NCBI GenBank assembly: GCA_945859605.1
Contig: OX243814.1
Location: 16,543,620 to 16,607,619, forward strand
Length of the DNA stretch: 64,000 nucleotides
Source: Lumbricus rubellus
Lineage: Eukaryota > Annelida > Clitellata > Crassiclitellata > Lumbricidae
Direction: 5' to 3'
The translations under genes were made by a program, and so were the position numbers. Positions 25,842-35,618 of the stretch are shown one piece after another (the stretch's first letter is position 1; the number at the start of each line of letters is the position of its first letter). Below the pieces are notes generated by a model. The model ran no database searches, had not been told where the DNA came from, and saw only the letters and a list, made by a program, of their open reading frames with translations.

Positions 25842-27842
25842 GTGATGAATGCACCAGACCAGTTTGAAGAATCGGACGACCGTGAGACAGAAGTTAAGTC
25901 AGTGATGAAGTGTACGACCCAGTTCACCATACAGAAAGAAGCGATAAAGACTACTTCCATTGCAGAAATTTGTCGAGAAGCAAAAAGTAAAGAGGAGTGT
26001 CAACGCATAAAGAAGATATCGTTGCAGCATGTAAATGTGGAGATACGTGGGACTAATGGGCAGCCTGTGCAAGTCGAGGCGTTGATTGACTCGGGGACCG
26101 AGATACCAGTAATCAACGAGGAACTACTGAAAGGAACGACAGTAGAAGAAATCGGCCGAGTTCATTTGCAATGTGTAGCTGGAGAGCCTATTCCAGCTAA
26201 GTTGGTGAAAATAGAAGTTCGGATGAGTGGTCGTAACGAAGGAGCAGCTACAGATGACAGGACAATAAATATCGCGCCATATTTAACTTTAGTGTGTGCC
26301 AGCATTCCAGCGGATCTGTGCAAGGAAAACAAGGAAAAGTTCTTGCTACATCCGGAGATAATTGCAGAATTGAAAGAGATTCCACCAGTGAGTGTATTGC
26401 AAGGGGAACTACAAGCGAATGTGACTACAAGAGCACAAAGTCGGAGAGCAGAAGTCGAAGGCGGAGAAGATGAAACGATAAACGAAAGTTCGCAAGAAGA
26501 TGACACGGACAGCGAAGATGAACTCAGCATTCAAGATGACGAAAGAACAACATCTGAGAACAATGAAACTGAAGAAGAGATGGCTGCATGTGAACGAAAT
26601 GATAGTGAAGATTCCGGAAGCGACGCTGAACTGGAGACAAGTATGAGGGACTTGTTCATAGAGAATTCGAACGATGAAAGACAGCTGGAAGATGCGAAGA
26701 AATTCGAGGAGCAGCAGAGAAATGACGAGTCACTGAAATCGTGGTGGAGGATCGCTGAAGACAAAGGATCAGAGTTTAGCGTGGTGAATGGATTGATGTA
26801 TAAGAAACATCAAATGCTGGATCAGCTAGTGTACCAGTTGGTGTTACCGAAAGAGAGAAGAATTCAAGTAATTGAATTAGCTCACGAGTCAGTATTTGGC
26901 GGACACTTGGGAGAAGAGAAGACACGAGAGAGAATCAAGTTGTCCTTTGTCTGGCCAAAGATGCGTCGAGACGTGGTGAAATTTTGTAAGTCCTGTGAGA
27001 AGTGTCAGCTGAAGGCACGAAGTTTGGTGATGGATCGAGTGCCGATTACACCAATTCCAAGGGAAGATGTTCCATTCCGACGGATGACAATGGACGTGGT
27101 AGGCCCAATAGAACCGAAGTCAGCAGCAGGGCATAAGTATTGCTTGTGCATAGTGGATTCGTGTACGAGATGGCCGACAATCTTTTTGCTGAAGTCATTG
27201 ACTGCTAAGGCTGTGTGTGAAGCTTTGATGAAGTTATTCATTGACGTGGGGGTGCCATCTGTGATCACCAGTGACAGAGGCACGAATTTTACAGCCAGTC
27301 TTACAAGAGAATTTTTGAAATTGATGGGATGCTGTCCACGATTCGATTCACCGGGACATCCAGAGGCAGCCGGATTAGTCGAGAGATGGAACCAGACGTT
27401 CAAGAAGATGGTTCATCATGTCATTGTGGAAAATCTGAGACAGTGGCATAAAATCATTCCGTTTACCGTATGGGCATTGAGAGAAGTTCCTAACGCAACG
27501 ACAGGAGTGGCACCATATCTGCTGGTGTATGGAAAAATGCCAAGAGGACCATTAACTATCTTAAAGGAAAGCTGGACTAAAGAAATAAATCTACCGCCAA
27601 ACATTGGAGTACAACCAGCAAAGTACCTGAGGAACTTAAGAGCAGACATGGAGAAAGCTTTGATATTTGCTGAGAATTGTGCAGAGGAAAAGCAAAAACA
27701 ATATGCCAGTCAATACAACAAGAGGGCCAAAGATAAAGAATTCGAACCAGGAGAAAACGTCATCGTCCTGTATCCAACGTCAACCAATAAATTGATCTCA
27801 CGATGGCATGGTCCATGTACAGTGCTACAAAGAATATCCTAG
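25842..27842 (+). CDS. pol: Pol, first part: retropepsin and integrase
   Basis: Same frame as gag and open from just after its TAA, so the N-terminus given here (GTG/ATG at 25,842/25,845) is nominal. Protease: VEALIDSGTEIPVI with the DSGT active site. A 170-residue acidic linker follows (Asp/Glu/Ser-rich). Integrase: H2C2 zinc domain (AHESVFGGH ... CKSCEKC), then the DDE core with MTMDVVGP, TSDRGTNF and AAGLVERWN, and a C-terminal region. Ends at an in-frame TAG at 27,840 after VLQRIS; the reading continues unchanged beyond it. Confidence 0.92.
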   Translation: MMNAPDQFEESDDRETEVKSVMKCTTQFTIQKEAIKTTSIAEICREAKSKEECQRIKKISLQHVNVEIRGTNGQPVQVEALIDSGTEIPVINEELLKGTTVEEIGRVHLQCVAGEPIPAKLVKIEVRMSGRNEGAATDDRTINIAPYLTLVCASIPADLCKENKEKFLLHPEIIAELKEIPPVSVLQGELQANVTTRAQSRRAEVEGGEDETINESSQEDDTDSEDELSIQDDERTTSENNETEEEMAACERNDSEDSGSDAELETSMRDLFIENSNDERQLEDAKKFEEQQRNDESLKSWWRIAEDKGSEFSVVNGLMYKKHQMLDQLVYQLVLPKERRIQVIELAHESVFGGHLGEEKTRERIKLSFVWPKMRRDVVKFCKSCEKCQLKARSLVMDRVPITPIPREDVPFRRMTMDVVGPIEPKSAAGHKYCLCIVDSCTRWPTIFLLKSLTAKAVCEALMKLFIDVGVPSVITSDRGTNFTASLTREFLKLMGCCPRFDSPGHPEAAGLVERWNQTFKKMVHHVIVENLRQWHKIIPFTVWALREVPNATTGVAPYLLVYGKMPRGPLTILKESWTKEINLPPNIGVQPAKYLRNLRADMEKALIFAENCAEEKQKQYASQYNKRAKDKEFEPGENVIVLYPTSTNKLISRWHGPCTVLQRIS

Positions 27843-27854
27843 TATTCGTATCTG

Positions 27855-28187
27855 GTGGACATGAATGAAAACGGCCGACGAATCGTCCATGCCAACAAAA
27901 TGAGGAAGTTCATCGCAAGAACATTATCGTGTGGTCTCATCGTGGAAGAGGACGACGAATTCGGATCAGTGGTAGAGCTACCATTGAAAGAAGACCATGC
28001 AGAGACGACACAGAAATCGCTGCAATTGGACTATGAACAGATCGGACATCTTACGTGCGAGCAACAGAAACAGCTACTGGATGTACTGAACTGTTATGCA
28101 GACAGATTTTCGGACAAACCTGGATTATGTACATTGGTAGAACAGGAAGTGGTGCTGAACCCAAAAATCCTAACACTTGCTAACTAA
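27855..28187 (+). CDS. Pol, remnant of integrase tail and RT N-terminus
   Basis: About 110 residues in the same frame as the preceding segment. It begins with VDMNENGRRIVHANKMRKF, the typical end of the integrase/linker, and ends in the entry to reverse transcriptase (LTCEQQKQLLDVLNCYADRFSDKPGLCTLVEQEV, split over the region 28,040-28,150). The following palm motifs, including YxDD, are absent: sequence jumps within some 50 bases to the region just before RNase H. This deletion makes the copy non-autonomous. Confidence 0.8.
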   Translation: MDMNENGRRIVHANKMRKFIARTLSCGLIVEEDDEFGSVVELPLKEDHAETTQKSLQLDYEQIGHLTCEQQKQLLDVLNCYADRFSDKPGLCTLVEQEVVLNPKILTLAN

Positions 28188-28191
28188 TTGA

Positions 28192-28749
28192 TTGATATTT
28201 TTTGGTTTTTACAGACAATTTATTTGTAATTTTGCTGAAATTGCTAAACCAATAACAGATTTAACTAGCAAGCAGACACCTGAGAACATTGTTTGGACTG
28301 AGGATCACCAGAAGTCTTTTGATTCTCTTAAAGAAATTGTTTTATCAAATGTGATTTTATACATGTTCGAGGTTGGCAAACCATTTAATTTGTACTGTGA
28401 TAGCAGTGATTTTGCTGTGGGGGCTGTGCTGTCACAAGTGGACGATGAGGGGATAGAACGTCCCGTTTCATTTATCAGTCAGAAGCTGACAGATACCCAG
28501 AGGAGATGGGCGACGATTGAGAAGGAAGCCTATGCAATCATATGGGCTTTAAACAAATTGAAAGAAATTATTATTGGTTCCAAGATTAATGTGTTCACTG
28601 ACCATAATCCTTTAGTTTATTTGACTGAGTCAATGTCGAAGTCTGCTAAGTTAGTCCGATGGTCTTTATCATTGCAAAATTTTGACATTCTGTTGAACTA
28701 TAAGAAGGGAAAGCTGAATGTAGTAGCGGACTGCTTATCGAGATTGTAG
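28192..28749 (+). CDS. Pol, RT connection and RNase H
   Basis: About 185 residues in a different frame from the upstream pol. Starts FFGFYRQFICNFAEIAKPIT, the end of the RT domain of Ty3/gypsy-type elements, then RNase H with LYCDSSDFAVGAVLSQ (first Asp), TIEKEAYAIIWAL (Glu) and VFTDHNPLVYL (Asp). Ends with LNVVADCLSRL as in gypsy RNase H domains. No start codon of its own is expected; expression depended on the lost Gag-Pol frame. Confidence 0.9.
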   Translation: MIFFGFYRQFICNFAEIAKPITDLTSKQTPENIVWTEDHQKSFDSLKEIVLSNVILYMFEVGKPFNLYCDSSDFAVGAVLSQVDDEGIERPVSFISQKLTDTQRRWATIEKEAYAIIWALNKLKEIIIGSKINVFTDHNPLVYLTESMSKSAKLVRWSLSLQNFDILLNYKKGKLNVVADCLSRL

Positions 28750-28846
28750 TATAAGATATTTTGTGATTGCATTTAGTATAGGAATTGTTTGTATTTAGTT
28801 TAAGCATTATACGTTCGCTAATTTTTAAGATTAATTAGCTCTCTTC

Positions 28847-28863
28847 AAAAGAAAGGAAGGAGG
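28847..28863 (+). promoter_or_regulatory. Polypurine tract
   Basis: AAAAGAAAGGAAGGAGG lies four bases before the 3' LTR, the expected priming site for plus-strand DNA synthesis. Confidence 0.85.
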
Positions 28864-28866
28864 TAA

Positions 28867-29374
28867 TGTAAGCTAATTTAATCAGTGCACGACGATTGTC
28901 GTTCAGCGACGCAGGTAGGCCAACTGCAAATTGGCGCGCGGCGTCTGGACAGGTGATTGACTGGACAGCGCGTGATGTCTAGACGAGCGTACGTTGAGTG
29001 TACAAGGAGGGAGTGGAAGTGAAGAAGGAGTGTTGTGTGTTGAGAGCCGTTGAGATAGGCTGTAATAGTTGTTGTTGAGTTGCGATAGAGTAGACTGATG
29101 AAGGTAGTAGTCGTGTAGTTGTTATGATAACGCAAGTGTAGTCATTGTTGTGTTGTTGCTGATCGTTTTACTTTACATCGGATTTTGGAGTATAATAAGA
29201 AGACTTAAACACGTCGTCGTTGTTGGTTACAAAACAGTGAAAGTCTGTAGATTCTTTACCTAGCCATTTAGCTAATGAAACAGTTATCTAGGGATAGGCC
29301 TATGCTACCACGAACTTATACGAAGAAGCTTCCGAAGAGACTGATAGGAGGAGGTGATCACAAGGAGGTTATCA
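28867..29374 (+). repeat. 3' LTR
   Basis: 508 bp, same ends as the 5' LTR. High identity implies a recent insertion, although the coding region is already broken; the RT deletion may predate the last transposition. Confidence 0.95.
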
Positions 29375-30044
29375 CACATGCTTAGGCTGATCAGGGTTTA
29401 AAGTGGGTGGGAACTGGAAACCAGAGCCTTCTATTGCTATTCGGCAACAGAAGGCTCTGCTGGGAACGGTGCTCTCAATATTCATTGCCTGCGTTCACAC
29501 TGCTCATCATGCAATGGAACCTTAGTGACAGATGCGTTCCAATAAAAACTCCTCTTCACTGTTCATCCCAACCCTTTTTAAACAATGTGTGAAATGGTAT
29601 CACGTCATATGGTATGCGACAAAGGTTCAGAGAAGCCTCGAAATGCTCATTAAAAATTTAAAGCATTTATGCTAATTGGTCGCTCGAAAATTAGATCTAC
29701 ATTAAATTTTAAAAGCAAAGTATTAGTTTTCTCAATCACGCTTCTATTTAAGTAAACAATTAATTTCTTCATTTCAGCTTCTACTTAGGTAAAAAGCAAA
29801 GAATAAATTTTTTGAATCAACTTTTTTTAAGAAGAGAATATTTTCATTAATCCAGCTTCTATTTTGTGGTGAGTGAGCCATTAGTACAGAATCACTTGAC
29901 GTAGTAGGCCCACGATGTAAAGAAAAACGAAAAAGGATATCAATATAATTATGTTCGGAATCTTTCAGATGAAGAAAACACGCCATCTTGTGCTAAGAGC
30001 CGTCTCATAGGCCTGTATTGATTTTTTGGCTTGTAAGCATTATC

Positions 30045-32264
30045 TCAACAAACCTGTTTCAGTGTCGCTCTCATTGGCTTCCACATGATGCCATAGACAA
30101 TAGGATTAATGCAGGAATTGAAGTGGGCGAGAATACTCAGCGGCTGTATCAACGTCATTGCAGCATTCCTGTTCGGTCCCCAAAACACATAGATGAAAAC
30201 GATTTGAAGCGGCACCGAACTGACGAAGAATACGGCTACAATTACTGTACACATTCTAGCCACCTTGCGAGCAGCTGTGTTGTCTGGACTCTGCATTCCT
30301 AATGGTGTTACCTAAAATGTATAAGGTTTTTAAAAATTATGATTGATCAGGTAAATTAGGTTGCTTACAACTTAGCATACATATAGTCCTTCCCTTTCAG
30401 ATCCGCACATCTGACAACGTGCTTCCTCCACTCCTCCATCGCCAGTTCATTCTTTCATTCTTTCACTCATTCATTCATTCATTTCTTTTAGCACTGAAAG
30501 CCTAAAATGAGTTCATTTTTTGTGTTTGCTGGAGTAGACCGTAACAGCCGAATGCATGAACAATTCAGGTAATGGTCGAAAATTAAACAGATATAGGAAA
30601 CGTCATGGGACGTCTTGCCAAAAGCTGGAATTAGGAAAAACGAGTAAGATTATCAACGTGTGAAGTAAAGATAAGAGAACTATCTTGGCTGACACCTAGG
30701 GGGTGGACACTGGACAAAAGGTTAAATTGAGAAAACCATTCTGCTGCGGAGTGTCACACCAAATCAACTGGGTTTTAAAAAAGTGTAGGGAAGGACGACT
30801 ACAAGACATCCAAGGAATGCAACAAAGACTAGACTGAATTTGGTTACTTGCCTTTTTCTTGGCGAAGTACATCTTGTACCATATCCCGAAGTACGATGTC
30901 AACGTCACAGCCAGAGGAACGAAGAACAAAATAACCACTGTAGTGAGTGAGTATATTGCCTCAGCAAGTTTGTTTTCTCCAGATGGCGTGCAACGCTGCA
31001 GTGTAGGACTATAAAGGATGACGTCGGTCCACATGATTATTGGCACACTGGATGAGATGATAACCCCACAGATGATGGCAATCAGTAGAGCGGCTGTACG
31101 TGGCGAGAAGTAACTCATCATGCCCGGTTGACTCAGTCCAAGATATCTAAAACAAATCCACCAGACAACAGTAGAGCGTTGTCCGTTCGTCCTTAAATCT
31201 AAGTCAAAGGTTTAGGTATCAACGCGGAAGTGGCCGAGAGGTGCTTCCGATATGAGATTTCAGTCAGACTGACAAGTTGCTGTTAATTATAATCCGCCTG
31301 TTTTGACAAATCTTGGCTTTCATGGATTTTTAGAGTTTCCACATCCAGTCTGAGGTCTACTTTCACACGTGAAGCACACCACCAGTTAACCATTTCAAGT
31401 CTTGCATGCATGGAGGACGATTGCGTTGTAGGCTAAACAGAAAACGCATCAACCTTCGCCTAGGTAGGCCTACTCGGGCTTTTGATTTTGAGTAGTCATG
31501 CGTTAGTAACAGGTCATTGTTAAGCTTGGTGCCATTCGTGACATAATTACGATACGCACAAAATTGACAGTATAGCTACACTTGTAGGCCTAAGTGTTGT
31601 CGCCGAGAGTCTCCATGGACAATAGTCACGTTTGTAAAACAGGACACTCTAACAAGCAAACCTGGATGAAGTAATACGACACACTGTCTATTTTGTTTAG
31701 CGAATTGAAATTATTCCCTAATGCATTCATGGAAGAAGGGAACGAAGGAAAGGCAAAGACAGGGGGATCGAGATGGATGGGGAGACAGAGACTGACTGAA
31801 GTTTTAATATTAGTTTTATAACTATAGTGGCAGCCTGACCTGTCAATACTGATGACCGACAGCATGATGACGGATGCCGTGGATGCATTAGACGACCAAA
31901 ATGTGTTCACTTTACAGAAGAAGCTTCCATAAGGCCAGCTGGGTTCGATGGCTGCCATCGCTGACGTCCAAACACCAGTCAACATTAGACCAAGGTCCGA
32001 TATTGCCAGACAGCAGATGAACATTCGTGTCACCAGAGTCTGACCTTTCTTGCTCTTGCCATGACCGATGACTCCAGCTGTGATGACTAACAGGTTTCCG
32101 ATGACTCCAACCACAAATATCGTCCAGAAAGCAGCTGCCTTCGCATAGTCGACTGTCCAAAGGAGAGTCGACTGTAATTGGGGAGACGTGCGGTTCTCGA
32201 CTCCAGACTTCCAGATGGTTGAGTTTGGGTCGGCTGTGGTATTCATGCTACGTTCTGAATTCAT
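30045..32264 (-). CDS. Rhodopsin-like GPCR, unit B (three exons, intact)
   Basis: Exon 1 31,840-32,264, exon 2 30,852-31,146, exon 3 30,045-30,311; together 987 nt, a 328-residue receptor. TM1 FVVGVIGNLLVI, TM2 LAISDLGLML, TM3 ending ISID with the DRY Arg/Tyr restored by splicing (GACAG|GTCAGG ... TTTTAG|ATATC), TM4 IAIICGVIISSSVPIIMW, TM5 FFVPLAVTLTSYFGIWYKMY, TM6 VAVFFVSSVPLQIVF, TM7 NSCINPIVYGIMW. It stops directly after LKQVC, so the tail is very short. Intron 2 has a textbook GC donor (AAAAAG|GCAAGT); a GT alternative four bases on with a weaker acceptor also keeps frame. Ligand unknown. Its surroundings are almost identical to unit C. Confidence 0.85.
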
Positions 32265-33436
32265 GCTCTGATTCAGCTCAGCTATGTTATTTCTTATGTT
32301 GTAGAAGATAATCAGGCAGCTGCTAACAAAACTTAAAAAGTTTCACTCTTTGTAAAAGAACATTTCATGTTATATAAGACATCAGTGAATCCGTGCCGAA
32401 GCCAAAATAAAGACCAGTGCAACACATTTAGGAGCCTTTCTATTTTGTTCAAAGGAACCTTCAAGATTATCTTCGAGAAAACATAAATATGACTTTGAAA
32501 ATTAACAACTTTTTAGCCAGTTGCTTAAGCTAGGTGGGCAAAGTCTGGTTATGCTACATAGGGCCTACAATGTTTATTATAAAGCAGCCGTTTACCGATG
32601 GAGAGTCGGTCTGCCTAACTCTTCTCGTATTTCTTCGGTGTAGCAACGCCAAATTGCTGGGCCTCACAATTCCTATAATATGGAGACCAAAGTTACAGAA
32701 CACGTCTTAGAAATGGATGCAAAGAAAATACCATACAGGTAATCCAACCATCGCCAGTCCTTTGAAACGAGTATTGTTAGATTTACACAGATCTTGAATG
32801 ACTCACCGATTGCCGACTGTAAACGTATAGGCTTAGGCGTAGGCTACTTAGCTTTCGCTCGTTGGTATCTGGTATCTAGCTTTTGTCAAGTGGTAAAATG
32901 TAGCCTACTGTGTAAGCTGGAAATCGAACACAGTTCTTCCAGCTTCTTATAACTAATAATAATTTTTATTTGCAATACGCCTGAATTGCGCGTCTTAAGG
33001 GACTGTCAGAGACGGCGTGTACTGTGTAGGCCCAACTCAGCTACTTTTTCTTGCAAGCCGAAAATCGAATAAAGCTCCTCCAGTCTCTTATAACTTATGA
33101 TATTATGCAATGCGGTATGCATGCACATGCATTGCGCTCCTAAGGGGCTGTCAGAGACGATGTGCAGACCGTACTCAGCTGTCAGTCACATAGGAGAAGG
33201 TGTGTCTTAGTGCTCGAGAAACAATAATGTGCTCCTCGATAAGTGCGGCATGATAGGCCTACATTTAAATCAAACTTACAATCTAACTACAAGACATAGA
33301 CTACCCCAAAGTTGGTGACGTAAAGGAACACAATGACTGTTGGACATCCTGTTCCGTTTAACCACCAACTTTTACTCCAAAAAGTGCTAATATTAATACT
33401 TTGTTATGGTGTCCAGGGGTCACGCGACCCCCTGAC

Positions 33437-33762
33437 CAAGGCCGTAGCCAGAATTTTACTTGGGGGGGGGTGTTTCTTCGGGTGCCGAAAAGTTCTTTTC
33501 CTCGGCCCAAAAAAGTTGACCTATTTTTAGTCGTCCTGCCGAAATCTCGGAAAACCATACTATTTTCCAGGCCAAAAAAGAGGATAACCTTTTTTTAGTC
33601 ATTCGATCGAAGTTTTGTTCCTTTCATTTCAGGGGGTGTTTTCATGGTTTTATTTCATTGTTTTTGCATCATGTGCTAGTAAGCGCGTTATATTACTTTT
33701 GCATTTTTTAATTCGAGAGGGGATGTCCAAACACCCAACCCCAACCCCTAGCTACGGCCTGG
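33437..33762 (+). mobile_element. Short hAT-like element (B copy)
   Basis: Orthologous to 19,319-19,663, with the same ends (CAAGGCCGTAGCCAG ... AGCTACGGCCTGG) at the same spacer position. Contains a G run near 33,463. Confidence 0.75.
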
Positions 33763-34289
33763 ACTCTGACCTATGCTGCGGGAGCCCATGAATCTATAGT
33801 ATTATAGGTACAATGTAGCCTATATGCAACAAAATAATTATTATTGATCATTGTGATTCAACGTTGGGACTTGGAAGGAAACTATACTGAACACAAGTTT
33901 CAGCACTGTCTTGTGTCGCTTGCGTGCTTATTTTTTAACTTAATAGAGCAAACCTCGTACGCCTTTTTAATCCTACAGAGTAATCGATAAAATTAATGAC
34001 GTACGTCATATCTTTGGTTCTTTGTTTTGAGCCTCTAATTTGCTACCAACCACGGTGAAACATCCATGGGGTTTAACATCAACACTGGCCACAATAGCTT
34101 GTGTACTACATCCTCTGCGGATGCCGACTTTCTTTTAGCTAGTGACATTATTTACGGAAATAGCGCACAATAACTGCAGAAACAACGGGCGGTGATCTCA
34201 TTAGTCGTTGTATAAGCTTATAAAAAATATTTCAGGCCAGGTGTTGTCCGAAACCCCAGTAACATTCTCCTTCGCTTCACCATCCTCTC

Positions 34290-34358
34290 TGTCTCTGTCT
34301 GTCTGTTTGTCTGTCTATCTATCTGTCTGTCTATCTGTCTGTGTCTGTCTCTCTCTCT

Positions 34359-34409
<51 letters not shown>
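34290..34409 (+). repeat. (CTGT)n/(GT)n microsatellite
   Basis: A (TCTG/TATC)n tract followed by about 24 GT repeats, matching the simple-repeat position in the other units. Confidence 0.95.
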
Positions 34410-34410
<1 letters not shown>

Positions 34411-34726
34411 CGCTTGTCAGGTTCCTTTCAGAAACCCGGTTTTCCGGGCGTGGGTTCAGATCTCACTTCTGACACCATGTAAAGTTAGGACAATAATAAA
34501 GTTATTTCATAATATAATCATCATAATCATAATATAATAGTAATAGGTAATAGTAAAGTAATATCAAGCAATCGATGACTCTTTAATCAGCTCTGAGCTC
34601 TACAAGCCGAGAGAGGGGTAGCCTAGCTATTGGTGACGATTTCAATGGTGCCATAAAAAAGTCGTTACAAGGTCGTTACAGAACGATGTGTGTATATCCT
34701 CATCGTTTTCCTTGGTCCTTTCAGTG

Positions 34727-35150
34727 CCAGCCGGTGTTTACAACTCGCCGGAGGTCGGTTCACGCGGGTCAGCGCATGGAGTGACCTCGACTGCTGTCAC
34801 CGACGGCGCTTCCAACAACCGATCGACGAGCGACGAACGCCTTCTACTACACGCATCCTTGAGCCTCGACGATTAGCCAGACGGGAGTCATCTACCACCT
34901 ACCAGAGACTCTGATCAACCACGCCATCTACCAGCTGTCTACGGGAATCCGATGGTTAACTGTACGTGTTTGCGAGGGCTCGCTACCGGTGACTCTTACA
35001 GCTTACTGTGTTTTGTTTTTGCAACTTGTTGTTATTTTTCGCTTGCTATGACTCTTAAGATCATTTCGGCTAGTTAGTTCAGAGAGCGCCTCTGAGTAGA
35101 TGTGTCTTGAAGAGGCGCTATAAAAATTTTCAGAATGAATGAAAATTTTC
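34727..35150 (+). mobile_element. SINE or L2/CR1-type 3' fragment insertion
   Basis: About 425 bp absent from unit A at the same place (TTTCAGTGC|AATACACA). The 3' part has GAGGCGCTATAAAAATTTTC followed by two copies of a 19-bp unit with the core TTTTCAGAATGAATG, the kind of short tandem tail made by L2/CR1-type reverse transcription. No ORF of note. Confidence 0.6.
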
Positions 35151-35504
35151 AGAATGAATACACAGTTTACAGGTATTAAGTAATTAGTAGGCCTATTATT
35201 CAGGCCTAGGACAGGATTTGGAGGCCCAGGGTCACAACTAATTTTCGAGGCCTTTTTAAAAATATCTTTTGAAAACTCAATAGAAAGGTTCAAATGATCC
35301 TTCGAATCTTCAAAGCCACGAATTTATCAATAATGCTTTGATAATTTAAAGTTTTAGCGATATCAGAATTAACGGTTAACATAACCAATCCATTAAGACG
35401 CTGCTGACCCATCGTGGAACGGTGGTAGTTGTTTGTTCTTTTCTGGTCAGCCTACAGTAACTGAATGATCTCTCGGCATCTGCAGCAGATATAGGTAACG
35501 TCAT

Positions 35505-35559
35505 GAAAATTCTCAAGGATATAAACACATTAAATGTGTTTATATCCTTGAGAATTTTC
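35505..35559. repeat. Perfect 26-bp inverted repeat
   Basis: GAAAATTCTCAAGGATATAA begins a 26-base arm, repeated exactly in inverse after a 3-base loop (TAA). Lies inside the hAT relic. Confidence 0.95.
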
Positions 35560-35618
35560 ACTCAAAATCTGGCCGATCTGTTTACAAATTTTGGAAACAG
35601 TTCGGCCAGATTTTGAGT
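35560..35618. repeat. Near-perfect 59-bp palindrome
   Basis: Arms beginning ACTCAAAATCTGGCCGA and inverted, with two mismatches over about 28 bases. It follows the previous palindrome without a gap. Confidence 0.95.

Larger units (their letters stand above)
23155..29374 (+). mobile_element. Gmr1-like LTR retrotransposon with integrase before RT, RT core deleted
   Basis: Two LTRs (508 bp each) enclose gag, protease, integrase, a remnant of RT and RNase H, in that order. Integrase upstream of RT/RNase H is the signature of Gmr1-like Metaviridae, and the Gag carries a SCAN-like region, the domain linked to Gmr1-like Gag. Coding is damaged: in-frame stops at 25,653 and 27,840, and loss of the RT catalytic core near 28,190. 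The insertion point relative to unit B is CAATTCAT/GCTA; the flanks do not show a clean target duplication beyond CAT. Confidence 0.92.
15112..29386. repeat. Tandem unit A of the GPCR array
   Basis: Homologous to units B, C and D from exon 3 through a spacer ending near the ATCAGGGTTTAAAGTG marker. Spacer landmarks in order: sequence near 18,900-19,250 (TCAGAGACG... AGCTGTCAGTCACAT), a 345-bp transposon (19,319), a GT repeat (20,116), the block near 20,590-21,900 interrupted by a hAT-like insertion, and 22,690-23,150. Remaining stretches 16,500-17,070, 17,380-18,160, 18,660-19,318, 19,664-20,115 and 22,671-23,154 show no gene. The Polinton and an RT fragment replace the 3' flank seen in B and C. 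Confidence 0.8.

Noticed and set aside
23155..29374. Ordinary Ty3/gypsy retrotransposon
   Set aside because: Integrase clearly precedes the RT remnant and RNase H, and Gag is SCAN-like, favouring the Gmr1-like group.
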